Assembly: GCF_023100805.1 (NCBI RefSeq) | Contig: NZ_CP095855.1 | Location: forward strand, 620,001 to 684,000 | Length of the DNA stretch: 64,000 bases | Reading direction: 5' to 3' | Origin: Chitinophaga filiformis | Lineage (GTDB): Bacteria; Bacteroidota; Bacteroidia; Chitinophagales; Chitinophagaceae | Shown here: positions 7,719-16,149 of the stretch, in pieces | Layout: every line of letters begins with the position of its first letter | Position numbering within the stretch: position 1 is the first letter of the stretch | The notes under the pieces: generated by a model | The model's database searches: none | Seen by the model: only the letters and a program-made list of their open reading frames with translations | What the model was told of the DNA's origin: nothing | Position numbers and translations under genes: made by a program

Positions 7719-8762
7719 ATGCATCGTATCGGTTTAGACTTCGAGAAATTAAAATATCCGCATAATGGTCTGTACACCTTCTGTATACAGCTTGGCCAGC
7801 GCCTGCTGCAACTGAAGGCAGACGACGAACAACTGTGCTATTATCTGCCTGCCGGTTTCAATGAGTTTAAAGGCGATTTTAAAAAGATGCCTTACAAATG
7901 GTATCACCGATACGCTTTCAACCCGTCCGAAATGGATATCTGGCATGCAGTACATCAGACAGGTAATGTGTGGCCGCGTAAGCAGGCAAAGAAGACCATT
8001 CTTACTATCCATGACCTTAACTTTCTTTTTGAACCTAACAAAAGTAAAGCAGAGAAAAGCAGGTCACTGCAAGCTATACAACGCCAGGCAGATGAAACAG
8101 ATCGTATCGTAGCCATCTCTCAATTCACGCTGAATACTATACAGGAATATATCAAGGTGCCTAAAAGTAAATGCAGCATCATCTACCAGGGTTCTGAAAT
8201 AAAAGAATTCACAGGCTTTGATGCACCGCAATACAGGCCCGCTGTTCCATTCTTGTTCTCCATCGGTATGATACTGCCGAAAAAGAATTTTCATGTATTG
8301 CCCAGGCTGCTGGAGCATAATGATTACGAATTACTGATAGCAGGAAAGACACAGGGAGATTACTTCAGGAAGATAGAAGAGGAGGCTGCAAAATATGGTG
8401 TAAGCTCCCGTGTTAAGTTGCTCGGTAGCATCAGCGATGAGGAGAAATACTGGTACTATAAAAATTGTAAAGCCTTTATGTTCCCCTCTGTAGCAGAAGG
8501 ATTTGGCGCGCCTGTTGTAGAAGCGATGCATTTCGGCAAGCCTGTTTTCCTCTCAGACAAAACCAGCTTACCAGAAATAGGCGGAGATGCCGCATATTAT
8601 TTTAAGCAGTTCGACAATGAACATATGCAACAGGTATTAGAGCAGGGATTGACGCATTATGCATCAAACAACCCCGCTGGCGCCATACAGCAACATGCTC
8701 AGAAATTCAGTTGGGACACTAACGCAAGAGAGTATATGAAATTATACAGAAGCCTGTATTAA
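7719..8762 (+). CDS. Glycosyltransferase, GT4 (GT-B fold), copy 2
   Basis: A 347-residue paralogue of the preceding gene, colinear along its whole length: matching N-terminus (MHRIGLDFEKLKY), shared LTIHDLN, shared KKNFHVLPxLLxxNDYELxIAG stretch, and donor motif FPSVAEGFGAPVVEAMHFGKP. The proteins have diverged enough that different acceptors are plausible, but the sugar and acceptor cannot be read from sequence. No transporter, polymerase or sugar-nucleotide gene is nearby. A convergent terminator separates it from the GT2 gene downstream. Confidence 0.9.
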   Translation: MHRIGLDFEKLKYPHNGLYTFCIQLGQRLLQLKADDEQLCYYLPAGFNEFKGDFKKMPYKWYHRYAFNPSEMDIWHAVHQTGNVWPRKQAKKTILTIHDLNFLFEPNKSKAEKSRSLQAIQRQADETDRIVAISQFTLNTIQEYIKVPKSKCSIIYQGSEIKEFTGFDAPQYRPAVPFLFSIGMILPKKNFHVLPRLLEHNDYELLIAGKTQGDYFRKIEEEAAKYGVSSRVKLLGSISDEEKYWYYKNCKAFMFPSVAEGFGAPVVEAMHFGKPVFLSDKTSLPEIGGDAAYYFKQFDNEHMQQVLEQGLTHYASNNPAGAIQQHAQKFSWDTNAREYMKLYRSLY

Positions 8763-8775
8763 AAATACATCGGCC

Positions 8776-8820
8776 GGGAATCAGTAAAAGGGAAACATGA
8801 TTAGCCCCTTTACTGATTCC
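8776..8820. terminator. Bidirectional terminator between convergent glycosyltransferase genes
   Basis: Arms GGAATCAGTAAA (8777-8788) and TTTACTGATTCC (8809-8820) with further GGG/CCC pairing inside form one hairpin placed between the ends of the + strand GT4 operon and the - strand GT2 gene, four bases from the GT2 stop. Confidence 0.7.
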
Positions 8821-8824
8821 TGGT

Positions 8825-9697
8825 TTAGATAATCTTATAATTCCTGTAATCGAATAAACGTTTACCCGTCTTCTTTTCTATCCAATACAGGATACGATCT
8901 TTAAAAGAGAATTTCTTCCGGCTGATATCATGTGTGAACTGCCAGTTCTTCTTTCTGATCCGCTCTTTCATCACTTCAGGATGTGTGCCTTTGAAAGGCG
9001 CCAGCGAGTCTACTTCACCATAGTCAAATTGTGCTATAGGCACGCGGCTGCTGACCTGTTCTTCATTAGCACCATGGTATAAGTGAAACGAGTTGTTCAG
9101 TTTTTTTGCCTGTATTTCCGGGTCTTTCACCCATCCGTAATGATACATACTTGCATTTACACGCTTTACATGCAATTTCTCTCCTTCCTTTCTAAACCCT
9201 TGCGCATCGCGGTAAGAGGAGATACGCTTATCGTTGCGGATCACTCTGATCTCATGCTGATACCAGGTACGTGAATCGCCGATATAGTCATAGCTGCCAA
9301 AGAAGTGTACATACTTAAACAACAATCCTTCTACACGCTTGTCACCCAGGTATTCCTGCATGGCCGCACGAATAGCAGGATAATCCTGTTCATGCACTAC
9401 CTCATCTGCCTGTATATAGAACGCCCAGTCAGCATCAGGGCTGACATGTGCAAATGCTTTGTCTGTCTCTACGGCAAGGATGCGACCTCCTTCCTTTAAC
9501 GAATCGTCCCATACCGAGTGGGTGATCTTAATTTTAGGAGAGCCGATGGATTGGATCAGTTCCAGGGTACCATCATCACAATTACCCACGCTGACAATCA
9601 CTTCATCGCACAAAGGCAGAATGGAGCTGATTGCTGCGATCACCGGATAATCATACTTTACCGCATTTCGAACAAAAGTGAACCCCGATACTTTCAT
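8825..9697 (-). CDS. Glycosyltransferase family 2 (GT-A fold)
   Basis: A 290-residue inverting-type GT2 protein. It begins MKVSGFTFVRNAVKYDYPVIAAI, the usual nucleotide-binding opening of WaaE/KdtX-like and related GT2 enzymes, followed by CDEVIVSVGNCDDGTLELI and an ADWAFYIQADEVVHE segment that supplies the acidic metal-binding motif. The C-terminal part holds a WVKDPEIQAKKL helix of unknown role. The start at 9697 was preferred because the upstream 22 residues from 9763 do not fit the family and overlap the meaB start region. Acceptor and sugar are unknown. It is divergent from meaB. Confidence 0.88.
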   Translation of the reverse strand: MKVSGFTFVRNAVKYDYPVIAAISSILPLCDEVIVSVGNCDDGTLELIQSIGSPKIKITHSVWDDSLKEGGRILAVETDKAFAHVSPDADWAFYIQADEVVHEQDYPAIRAAMQEYLGDKRVEGLLFKYVHFFGSYDYIGDSRTWYQHEIRVIRNDKRISSYRDAQGFRKEGEKLHVKRVNASMYHYGWVKDPEIQAKKLNNSFHLYHGANEEQVSSRVPIAQFDYGEVDSLAPFKGTHPEVMKERIRKKNWQFTHDISRKKFSFKDRILYWIEKKTGKRLFDYRNYKII

Positions 9698-9757
9698 ATG
9701 AGAGATATAATGGTTGCGAAGATATATAATCAATAATGAATTACGTAATTTAGATGC

Positions 9758-10657
9758 ATGCATCAGCCCCTCTTATCTTCCTTACTGAACAAAGACCTCA
9801 AGGCCCTTGCAAGAAGTATTTCACTTGTTGAAAACGAGGTTACCGGCTATCAACAGTTGCTGGAAGCACTTCCGGCAAGCAGTAATACCCGGGTAATAGG
9901 AATTACCGGCCCTCCGGGGGCAGGGAAAAGCACACTCGTGAATGCGCTGATTACATTCCTCCTGGGCCAGGACAAAAGGATCGCGATCATTGCCGTTGAT
10001 CCCTCTTCACCTTTCAACTACGGCGCTTTACTGGGCGACCGCATCCGCATGGGGCAACATTTTAACAACCAGCAGGTATTCATCCGTTCCATGGCCAGCA
10101 GAGGCGCATTGGGAGGCCTCAGCCCGAAGATCATCGAGGTAAGCGACCTGGTAAAGGCTGCCGGGTTCGACTATCTCTTTATTGAGACGGTGGGCGTAGG
10201 GCAGAGTGAAGTGGAAATTGCCGGCATTGCCGACACAACGGTGGTAGTAGTAGTGCCTGAAGCTGGAGATGAGATACAAACTATGAAGGCAGGGCTTATG
10301 GAAATAGCTGACATCTTCGTGGTGAATAAAGCGGACAGGGATAATGCAGACGAATTTGTGAAAAATCTCAGGTTGCTGGCCCACAGCCGGCATAAAGAAG
10401 ACTGGGAGATCCCTGTACTTAAAACTATCGCAACAAGAGAAGAAGGATTGGCTTCACTGGTAAATGCGATTACCGGCCACCAGCAACAGGTACAAAGTAA
10501 CCGTCAGCATCATGCCTTACTACTGGCAGAAAAAGCCTACCAGTTATTACAACACAGGCGAATGAAAGATGTTAACCGCCGTGCGCTGCAGCAGCAGATA
10601 TTGCAACAGATGACTACCGGTGTATTCAACCTATACCGGTTTGTGAATACTTACTAG
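9758..10657 (+). CDS. meaB: Methylmalonyl-CoA mutase-associated G-protein chaperone MeaB
   Basis: A 299-residue SIMIBI-class GTPase. It has a Walker A loop GPPGAGKST at residues 51-59, the VDPSSPFNYGALLGDRIRM segment characteristic of MeaB/ArgK, the FIETVGVGQSE switch region and the guanine-specificity motif NKADR. MeaB proteins gate adenosylcobalamin loading and protect methylmalonyl-CoA mutase from inactivation, linking propionyl-CoA to succinyl-CoA metabolism. The mutase genes themselves are not in the window. The length and N-terminal helical region are normal for the family. Confidence 0.94.
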   Translation: MHQPLLSSLLNKDLKALARSISLVENEVTGYQQLLEALPASSNTRVIGITGPPGAGKSTLVNALITFLLGQDKRIAIIAVDPSSPFNYGALLGDRIRMGQHFNNQQVFIRSMASRGALGGLSPKIIEVSDLVKAAGFDYLFIETVGVGQSEVEIAGIADTTVVVVVPEAGDEIQTMKAGLMEIADIFVVNKADRDNADEFVKNLRLLAHSRHKEDWEIPVLKTIATREEGLASLVNAITGHQQQVQSNRQHHALLLAEKAYQLLQHRRMKDVNRRALQQQILQQMTTGVFNLYRFVNTY

Positions 10658-11038
10658 CCTTTAAGATTACGTATCTTTGCAGTGTGTTAAGATATCCTAC
10701 ATATCAAATCTCCATCGCTTATGCTGTATTCCACTATGCAGCGGGAAATGACGAATCCTGGATAAAAGGCAGGAGCATGCTGTAACATCATTCAGCGGCA
10801 CTACACCTGCGGCTGCCCGATGAACATGACAGCAGACATCTCACAACAACACCATTACCATAATAAAACGTAAACGCATATTCCGGATTGCAAGGTTGCT
10901 GATAAAGCATTATAGACGGAATGATTATTTCATTGCTATTATGCGGTGGAATGAATCGTAGTACAAAGAAGCGATCTCCGGGAGGCAATCATCCAAACGG
11001 GATACATGCAATTTTAAATCATTTAAAACTCATTCATC
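10658..11038. other. 381-bp spacer upstream of the Gdx exporter
   Basis: No gene is firmly supported. A TATCTTTG box (10672-10679) fits the Bacteroidota -7 consensus just after meaB. A 33-codon frame from GTG 10684 to TAA 10785 follows it directly but resembles nothing I know. I looked for guanidine riboswitch hallmarks (paired ACGR hairpin loops, ykkC core motifs), because the downstream gene is a guanidinium-type exporter, and found none that convinced me. Confidence 0.4.
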
Positions 11039-11359
11039 ATGGCCTGGATATTCCTGATTATCGGTGGTTTATTTGAAATCGGCTTTACCATCTCTCTAAA
11101 ATATTCCGAGAACTTTACACGGCTCTGGCCATCTGTTGGCTTCTTTGCCTGCATCTCTCTCAGCTTTTTATTCCTGAACAAGGCCATTACCAGCGGGCTA
11201 CCTATCGGCACATCCTATGCTGTCTGGACGGGCATTGGCGCTGCCGGCACCGCTATTGCAGGGATTCTGCTCTTTAAAGAGCCAGCAGCCTTCTGGCGCT
11301 TGTTTTTCCTGTTTATGCTGATAGCATCAATTATAGGTTTGAAGGTATTTGCGGACTAA
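11039..11359 (+). CDS. gdx: SMR-family guanidinium exporter Gdx (SugE)
   Basis: A 106-residue four-helix small multidrug resistance protein. Glu13, the proton/substrate-coupling residue, is present in GGLFEIGF, and the loop GTSYAVWTGIGAAGTAIAGI is the Gdx/SugE subtype signature. Gdx proteins exchange two protons for one guanidinium ion and work as antiparallel dual-topology dimers, so a single gene is sufficient. The older name sugE was tied to quaternary ammonium resistance. Transcription appears to stop at a hairpin lying inside the 3' end of the convergent ClC gene. Confidence 0.92.
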   Translation: MAWIFLIIGGLFEIGFTISLKYSENFTRLWPSVGFFACISLSFLFLNKAITSGLPIGTSYAVWTGIGAAGTAIAGILLFKEPAAFWRLFFLFMLIASIIGLKVFAD

Positions 11360-11370
11360 TACAGCAAGCC

Positions 11371-12645
11371 TCAGGAGATTTTTTCGGGTAGCACAGCCGG
11401 CTGTGCTACCTTCTTTTTTGCCAGCAGGAATACTACCAGGTAGGCAGCAGTACATCCACAGATAACCGGCAACAGTGCATTCATGATATGGGTAGTTTCT
11501 ATGGCGAAAAAGACAGCGGCAGGCAAGACCCTGTTTCCTCCGGCAAACATTGCCGTCATTCCCACTAAAGCTGCCAGTGCAAAATTCAGATGTACGGCGG
11601 GGAACATGAATTGCAGCAGGAAGGTAACAAACAGGCCCAATGCGCCTCCGGATACCAATAATGGCGCAATCGTTCCTCCGGGAATACCACTTCCCACAGC
11701 AATGCTCATCAGCACTAATTTTCCTGCTGCCATCACCACCAGGAACTGAAGAGTTACCTGCCCCAGCAACAAACTGTCGATATGCTCATAACCCGCCCCA
11801 AGGACCTCCGGAGCGAAATACCCCAGCAGACCGGTGATAAAGGCGCCTGCCACAGGCCACCACAATTTATCAAATGGCAATTTCTGAAACAGGTTAGCCA
11901 TTCCGTTGATCATCTTTTTCGCCAGTGCGGCCACCAATCCAACCAGTAAGCCGGTAGCAGTATATCCCAGTAATGCAGGCACACCTGCCTTCGCGACTTC
12001 GGGCATCATAAACACCGGATCGCTGCCTGTCAGCCAGTAATGCAGGAGCATTCCTGTGCCCCCACCCAGTACAACGGTCGTAATGCCTATCCAGCTCAAT
12101 TCCACTATCAATAATTCTATAATGAGGGCGATGGCCGCCAATGGGCTGCCAAAAAGAAAAGCTATACCACCTGACATAGCAGCCGCGGCCAATATCTGTT
12201 TCTCCCGGGCACGGCCTTTCCGAACCTGACCTGCCACCCCAAGAGGCAGGTCTGCCACAGCACCTTCCAATCCCAGTGGAATACCTGCATTAACGGAAAG
12301 GATACTCTGTACAGGTTTGAATAATTGCCTTGTTTTGTCACCTGCGTAACGCAGGAAAACAGATATGACGAGGAGAGCAATTACAGGTACCAGCAGTACC
12401 ATCGGGTCATGCTCATCCAGATCGCGGGTCATACCGGGCAATCCACAATAAGTCTGCAGCGCCTGCATTGCCATGATAAGCCCTTTCGTGATCATAGCAG
12501 CCGCTGTTGCTACTATCACTGACAAACCAAGCAATATGGCCGCAATTCTTCCAGAGATATGGTTCGCAGTGATTGTTGCTTCCATATTTGCAGGAGCCGT
12601 TACCGGGATGCCTCCTCTGATAAATAATTGGAAAATGCCTTTCAT
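11371..12645 (-). CDS. ClC-family chloride channel or transporter
   Basis: A 424-residue polytopic protein of the ClC superfamily, moving chloride or a similar anion across the inner membrane. The segment NAGIPLGLEGAVADLPLG corresponds to the GREGP region and keeps the gating glutamate. GSGIPGGTIAPLLVSG corresponds to the GGxFxP selectivity loop in a divergent form. There is no C-terminal CBS pair. Whether it works as an H+/Cl- exchanger, a channel or a fluoride-type member cannot be decided by eye. An internal start at 12585 (MEATIT) is also possible. Confidence 0.88.
   Translation of the reverse strand: MKGIFQLFIRGGIPVTAPANMEATITANHISGRIAAILLGLSVIVATAAAMITKGLIMAMQALQTYCGLPGMTRDLDEHDPMVLLVPVIALLVISVFLRYAGDKTRQLFKPVQSILSVNAGIPLGLEGAVADLPLGVAGQVRKGRAREKQILAAAAMSGGIAFLFGSPLAAIALIIELLIVELSWIGITTVVLGGGTGMLLHYWLTGSDPVFMMPEVAKAGVPALLGYTATGLLVGLVAALAKKMINGMANLFQKLPFDKLWWPVAGAFITGLLGYFAPEVLGAGYEHIDSLLLGQVTLQFLVVMAAGKLVLMSIAVGSGIPGGTIAPLLVSGGALGLFVTFLLQFMFPAVHLNFALAALVGMTAMFAGGNRVLPAAVFFAIETTHIMNALLPVICGCTAAYLVVFLLAKKKVAQPAVLPEKIS
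11387..11419 (+). terminator. Terminator of gdx embedded in the ClC coding 3' end
   Basis: A perfect 24-bp palindrome (GGTAGCACAGCC at 11387-11398, its reverse complement at 11399-11410) is followed on the + strand by TTCTTTTTT. It sits 28 bp after the gdx stop and within the last codons of the opposite-strand ClC gene. Confidence 0.75.
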
Positions 12646-12955
12646 GCCGTCGGTTTAAACGCTCAATTTACATATTCCCCCTGAGGAACAACTGCTGTAT
12701 AATTATTGCACAACTATGTTAATTGGAAGTTAATGTATGGAAGCAGAGGATCAATAGTTTATTTTTAAAATTAATTTATTAATAAGTGGTATAAAAAAGA
12801 TTAGTATTATTCTTCCGGCAACCGCTTATCCGTTTTAGCACTGGTAAATAAGATGTTAAATATTTCCCCAGTTTTTTACCGTTGCTACTTTTGTATCCTA
12901 CCTGATCCATTACTTGATTCACTATATTCTATGACCTTAAACTGAATGCACTACT
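12646..12955. promoter_or_regulatory. Divergent spacer with TACTTTTG box for the DUF2024 gene
   Basis: AT-rich spacer between divergent genes. TACTTTTG at 12886-12893 matches the -7 consensus for the + strand and would give a leader of roughly 57 nt. No -33 element at 19-21 bp spacing. Nothing else is seen. Confidence 0.4.
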
Positions 12956-13216
12956 ATGGAGGTTGCTATCTTTGACACCTACGTAAAACGTCGCGAGGGC
13001 GGTTATATGCACTTCGACATCATCGTATCCGCCGATACCAATTATGAGAATGTGCTCACATTTGGCAATGCATATCTCAAGTCTAAATCAATTGAAAAGC
13101 AATCTGTTTCTTCCAGGGACTGCCGGTTCTGCCATGTACAGGAAATGATTCCTATCTGGGAACAGAACATCCGGCAACAGGGCTACCACATTTATGAGAT
13201 GGAAGGCTGCAGATAA
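12956..13216 (+). CDS. DUF2024 family protein
   Basis: An 86-residue soluble protein whose opening MEVAIFDTYVKRREGGYMHFDIIV and following FGNAYLKSKSIE match the DUF2024 family, which spans almost the whole chain. The function of the family is unknown. Two cysteines in DCRFCHVQEM form a CxxC-like pair that could bind a metal, which is inference. It stands alone and is followed by a strong hairpin. Confidence 0.85.
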   Translation: MEVAIFDTYVKRREGGYMHFDIIVSADTNYENVLTFGNAYLKSKSIEKQSVSSRDCRFCHVQEMIPIWEQNIRQQGYHIYEMEGCR

Positions 13217-13252
13217 CAAACAGTCTCAAACCGTATCCCAATAAGAACATGA

Positions 13253-13290
13253 AAGGAGGTCTGGCATAAAACCAGACCTCCTTCTTATTT
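13253..13290. terminator. Bidirectional terminator at the end of the respiratory cluster
   Basis: Twelve-pair perfect stem (AAGGAGGTCTGG, 13253-13264; CCAGACCTCCTT, 13272-13283) with a seven-base loop and T-rich flank. It sits between DUF2024 (+) and the last gene of the leftward cluster (-). Confidence 0.8.
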
Positions 13291-13321
13291 TGATATCTTT
13301 ATCGGAATCTAAAATGATGCG

Positions 13322-13531
13322 TTATTCCTCACGGTTACTTCTCCAGTGTCTGAACACCATTATACCGATGATCACCAGTGGTGTAGCAGCCAGCATCAGG
13401 ATACCATTATTCAGGCCTTTTGCGGGCCCTTCTCCCAGCTGCTGTGCTGTTTTCGTACAAAGCGAGCACTGCGCCATGGCCTGTACACCGAAACACAACA
13501 TTATCACCAATAACTGAACAATCTTTTTCAT
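13322..13531 (-). CDS. Small Cys-motif membrane protein of the cox cluster
   Basis: A 69-residue protein with a signal peptide of about 20 residues (cleavage after AMA), a mature N-terminus QCSLCTKTA carrying a CxxC pair, and one transmembrane helix (about 44-61) before a basic tail HWRSNREE. Small proteins of this design commonly close oxidase clusters in Bacteroidota, but no function is established. The CxxC facing the periplasm next to SCO suggests, as inference, a redox or copper-handling role. It is probably co-transcribed with DUF420 upstream. Confidence 0.7.
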   Translation of the reverse strand: MKKIVQLLVIMLCFGVQAMAQCSLCTKTAQQLGEGPAKGLNNGILMLAATPLVIIGIMVFRHWRSNREE

Positions 13532-13573
13532 ACAGTAAATTTAAGCATTCCTGTCATTTCCTGTTATCATCTC

Positions 13574-14143
13574 TCAATAGTAGGGAGATATCATCACATA
13601 AACGATCACACCGGTGATAGCCACATAAAACCAAATCGGCCAGGTGATACGCGCTATCTTCTTATGCTTTACAAAGTCTGACTGGAATCCGCGCAGCAGC
13701 GTAAACAGTACCAATGGTACAATAACAATCGCCAGCAGGATATGCGTCAGCAGAATAAAATAGTAAACATACGCGCTACCACCTACCAACGCTTTCTCTG
13801 CAGCATCTACCACATGGTCGTGGTTATTATCGCCATACTTTGTACTCTCAGTAAAGAAGTGGTAAGTAACATAAGAAACAAGGAATAATGCCGACAGCGC
13901 TACCGCTATCAGGTTGGTTGTCTTATGCGCTTTGATATGCCCTCTGCGGATAAAATACAGGCTGGCCAGCAGCAACACTGCTGTAGCCGAGTTTAATATC
14001 GCATGGAACAGGGGAAGTATCTGTACATTGAAGCCGAGTTCAATATTCGGGCGTGGCAGGTAGAATAAAATTGCCACCACCACGGGTATTACTATTGAGA
14101 CAATAGCAATCGGCAGGTTAAGATTTTTACTCTTGATATCCAT
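13574..14143 (-). CDS. DUF420 (YozB/CtaG-like) oxidase-cluster membrane protein
   Basis: A 189-residue protein with five or six membrane helices and histidines in the loops (YFIRRGHIKAHKTTN, YHFFTESTKYGDNNHDHV, THILLAIVIVPLV), typical of DUF420. Family members accompany caa3/aa3 oxidase genes and are thought to help oxidase assembly. The start at 14143 (MDIKSKN) fits homologue length; an ATG at 14176, three bases past the SCO stop, would add eleven residues and cannot be excluded. Confidence 0.85.
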   Translation of the reverse strand: MDIKSKNLNLPIAIVSIVIPVVVAILFYLPRPNIELGFNVQILPLFHAILNSATAVLLLASLYFIRRGHIKAHKTTNLIAVALSALFLVSYVTYHFFTESTKYGDNNHDHVVDAAEKALVGGSAYVYYFILLTHILLAIVIVPLVLFTLLRGFQSDFVKHKKIARITWPIWFYVAITGVIVYVMISPYY

Positions 14144-14179
14144 AGCTGTGATTGGGGGCGTTGTGGTACCCCACATAAA

Positions 14180-14869
14180 CTATTCTGTTTTTGAAAAAAG
14201 CCGTTTCAGTAACCCCGGCCTGTGCTTGTCTTTTTCCAAATGCAGTACTGCAATGTCATTCGCACATCTGCGTACAGCATTAGAATCCAATCCATCGTAA
14301 TATCCGCGGATATGGTGATCTTTATCCAGCAACACCAGCTTTTCGGTATGAATGAAATCATCCGGTCCACCGTCACCCTGGGTCACACTCACAAATACCT
14401 CGTTCCTCGCCCAGTCATAAATGTCTTTCTTCGCACCAGTTACCAGCCACCAGTTATCAGGGTTGATATCATGTTTTACGCCATACATGCGTAACTGCTC
14501 AGATGAATCCCTTTCAGGATCTACTGTCAGCGATATCATCTGTAATAAAGTGTCGTTCTTGATGTAAGCCTGTTGTATCTTTTCCAGGTTCGCCATCATT
14601 TTCGGGCATATGCTGGGGCAGGAAGTGAAGAAGAAGTTGACCAGTATGACCTTGCCGGGTAGGTCTTTCAGGCCTACCTGCTGGCCCATCTGGTTAGTGA
14701 AGCTGAAATCTTTTACCACATGGAATGTGGTATCATATGTGGCAGTGCCGTTCTTTGTTATTGTGTCTACCTTTTCAGGTATGTAGTAGCGGGGGATAGG
14801 TACAACATCCTTACTGTAATGATCTACTATCAGGTATCCCGTCAATGGCACCAATACTGCCAGCATCAA
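14180..14869 (-). CDS. SCO family copper chaperone (cluster copy)
   Basis: A 229-residue thioredoxin-fold protein anchored by one N-terminal helix. It has the copper/redox motif SCPSICPKM (CxxxC) and the conserved distal histidine in FIHTEKLVLLD. SCO proteins deliver copper to, or reduce, the CuA site of oxidase subunit II, which fits its place in the cox operon. No ATG precedes the membrane helix: the call uses TTG at 14869 with ATG at 14866 right behind it. The frame stays open upstream, reading ITRRGLIG before it, so initiation at ATT or another rare codon is possible. Confidence 0.9.
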   Translation of the reverse strand: MMLAVLVPLTGYLIVDHYSKDVVPIPRYYIPEKVDTITKNGTATYDTTFHVVKDFSFTNQMGQQVGLKDLPGKVILVNFFFTSCPSICPKMMANLEKIQQAYIKNDTLLQMISLTVDPERDSSEQLRMYGVKHDINPDNWWLVTGAKKDIYDWARNEVFVSVTQGDGGPDDFIHTEKLVLLDKDHHIRGYYDGLDSNAVRRCANDIAVLHLEKDKHRPGLLKRLFSKTE

Positions 14870-14989
14870 TCCTATAAGTCCTCTCCTGGTAATGGCCTGA
14901 AGTTTTAAATGGTCAGATAAAATTTACGCTTTACAAATACTGCTATATGAATAGAGCAGCACCTGTAAAGCGTAATATATAAAGTTGTT

Positions 14990-15394
14990 TTAGTGATGTG
15001 CCGGCTCGTTGGTAATATGCGTAGCTGGAGCTGCAGGCGTACCCGGAGCCAGGTTCTTGCGCATATTTTTCCATGAATCACCATCTGCCAGGAAGGCAAT
15101 GATGAACCATACGAACAGTAACAAAGGCATCAGGATGGTCATTACCAGGTTCCTGATCTCATGACGTAAGTGCATGAACTCAGCTACGATAAAGAACGCC
15201 TTTACGAGCGTCAACGTCACGAATATACCATTCAGCGCCCATCTTGCCATGAAGTCGTATTCCAGGTAAAGGAATGCCAGACCTACTTCAAATACGGTGA
15301 TCGCTAATAATATCCAGAACGTCTTCCAGATCGATTTGGTAGAAGAATCATGTGCATGCTCCTCGTGCGCTACTCCTGTATGTGTATGTTCCAT
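14990..15394 (-). CDS. Cytochrome c oxidase subunit IV family protein
   Basis: A 134-residue protein with a His-rich N-terminus, then three membrane helices (about 26-45, 55-73, 83-103) and a C-terminal Ala/Pro/His tail. The run KSIWKTFWILLAITVFEVGLAF and HLRHEIRN are typical of the prokaryotic COX4 family. It is a structural subunit of the heme-copper oxidase, not involved in catalysis. It follows subunit III with a gap of about 50 bp in the same leftward operon. Confidence 0.9.
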   Translation of the reverse strand: MEHTHTGVAHEEHAHDSSTKSIWKTFWILLAITVFEVGLAFLYLEYDFMARWALNGIFVTLTLVKAFFIVAEFMHLRHEIRNLVMTILMPLLLFVWFIIAFLADGDSWKNMRKNLAPGTPAAPATHITNEPAHH

Positions 15395-15444
15395 TAGTTT
15401 TTTCTTTTTAAAATTCCAGATTACAAATACTTACCGGCCTCAGA

Positions 15445-16119
15445 TCAGAGCAGGTAGAAACAGGTGAATACGAATACCCATACCAGATCTACAAAGTGCC
15501 AGTATAAACCAACCTTCTCAACCATTTCGTAGTGGCCTCTTTCTTCGTAAGTACCTTTCAGCACATTAGCCAGGATGATAATGTTCAGCACCACACCCGA
15601 AGTTACGTGCAAACCGTGGAAACCTGTGATGGTGAAGAAGAAGTTGGTGAAGTTAGTAGAAGCAACAGTTCCGTCAGCATTCAGGAAAGGGTTGCGGCCC
15701 CACCATGCACCTGCTTCGTGTAAGTGCGTCCATTCCCATGCCTGACAGGACAGGAAAGCAATACCGCCCAGGATAGTCCATGACATCCATTTCACTACAG
15801 CCTTACGGTCTCTCATGTGGCCAGCGTGTACAGCCAATACCATTGTTACAGAGCTCATGATCAGGATGAAGGTCATCAAGCTCACAAATACCAGTGGCAG
15901 ATCTGTGTGTCCCATTCCAGGGAACGCGTGGAACACCTCATTGGGATCAGGCCAGGAAGTGCTCATGAAGCGGATCGTACCGTATGATATCAGCAATGCT
16001 CCAAAAGTAAAAGCATCTGACATCAGGAAGTACCACATCATCAACTTTCCGTAGCTCACATTAAAAGGAGAATGTCCCCCGGACCACCATTTTTTCTTCG
16101 CTGTAACTGCTGTATCCAT
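15445..16119 (-). CDS. coxC: Cytochrome c oxidase subunit III (first of two)
   Basis: A 224-residue membrane protein with the subunit III hallmarks: KLMMWYFLMSDAFTFGALLISYG, a long SCQAWEWTHL segment, HGLHVTSGVVLNIII and a C-terminal VGLYWHFVDLVWVFVFTCFYLL. Subunit III has no cofactor; it stabilises subunit I and the proton-uptake path. It follows a second subunit III gene in the same direction with a gap of about 30 bp. Confidence 0.93.
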   Translation of the reverse strand: MDTAVTAKKKWWSGGHSPFNVSYGKLMMWYFLMSDAFTFGALLISYGTIRFMSTSWPDPNEVFHAFPGMGHTDLPLVFVSLMTFILIMSSVTMVLAVHAGHMRDRKAVVKWMSWTILGGIAFLSCQAWEWTHLHEAGAWWGRNPFLNADGTVASTNFTNFFFTITGFHGLHVTSGVVLNIIILANVLKGTYEERGHYEMVEKVGLYWHFVDLVWVFVFTCFYLL

Positions 16120-16149
16120 TGTTTGTTTTGTAATTAATTTTTAGAAAGT

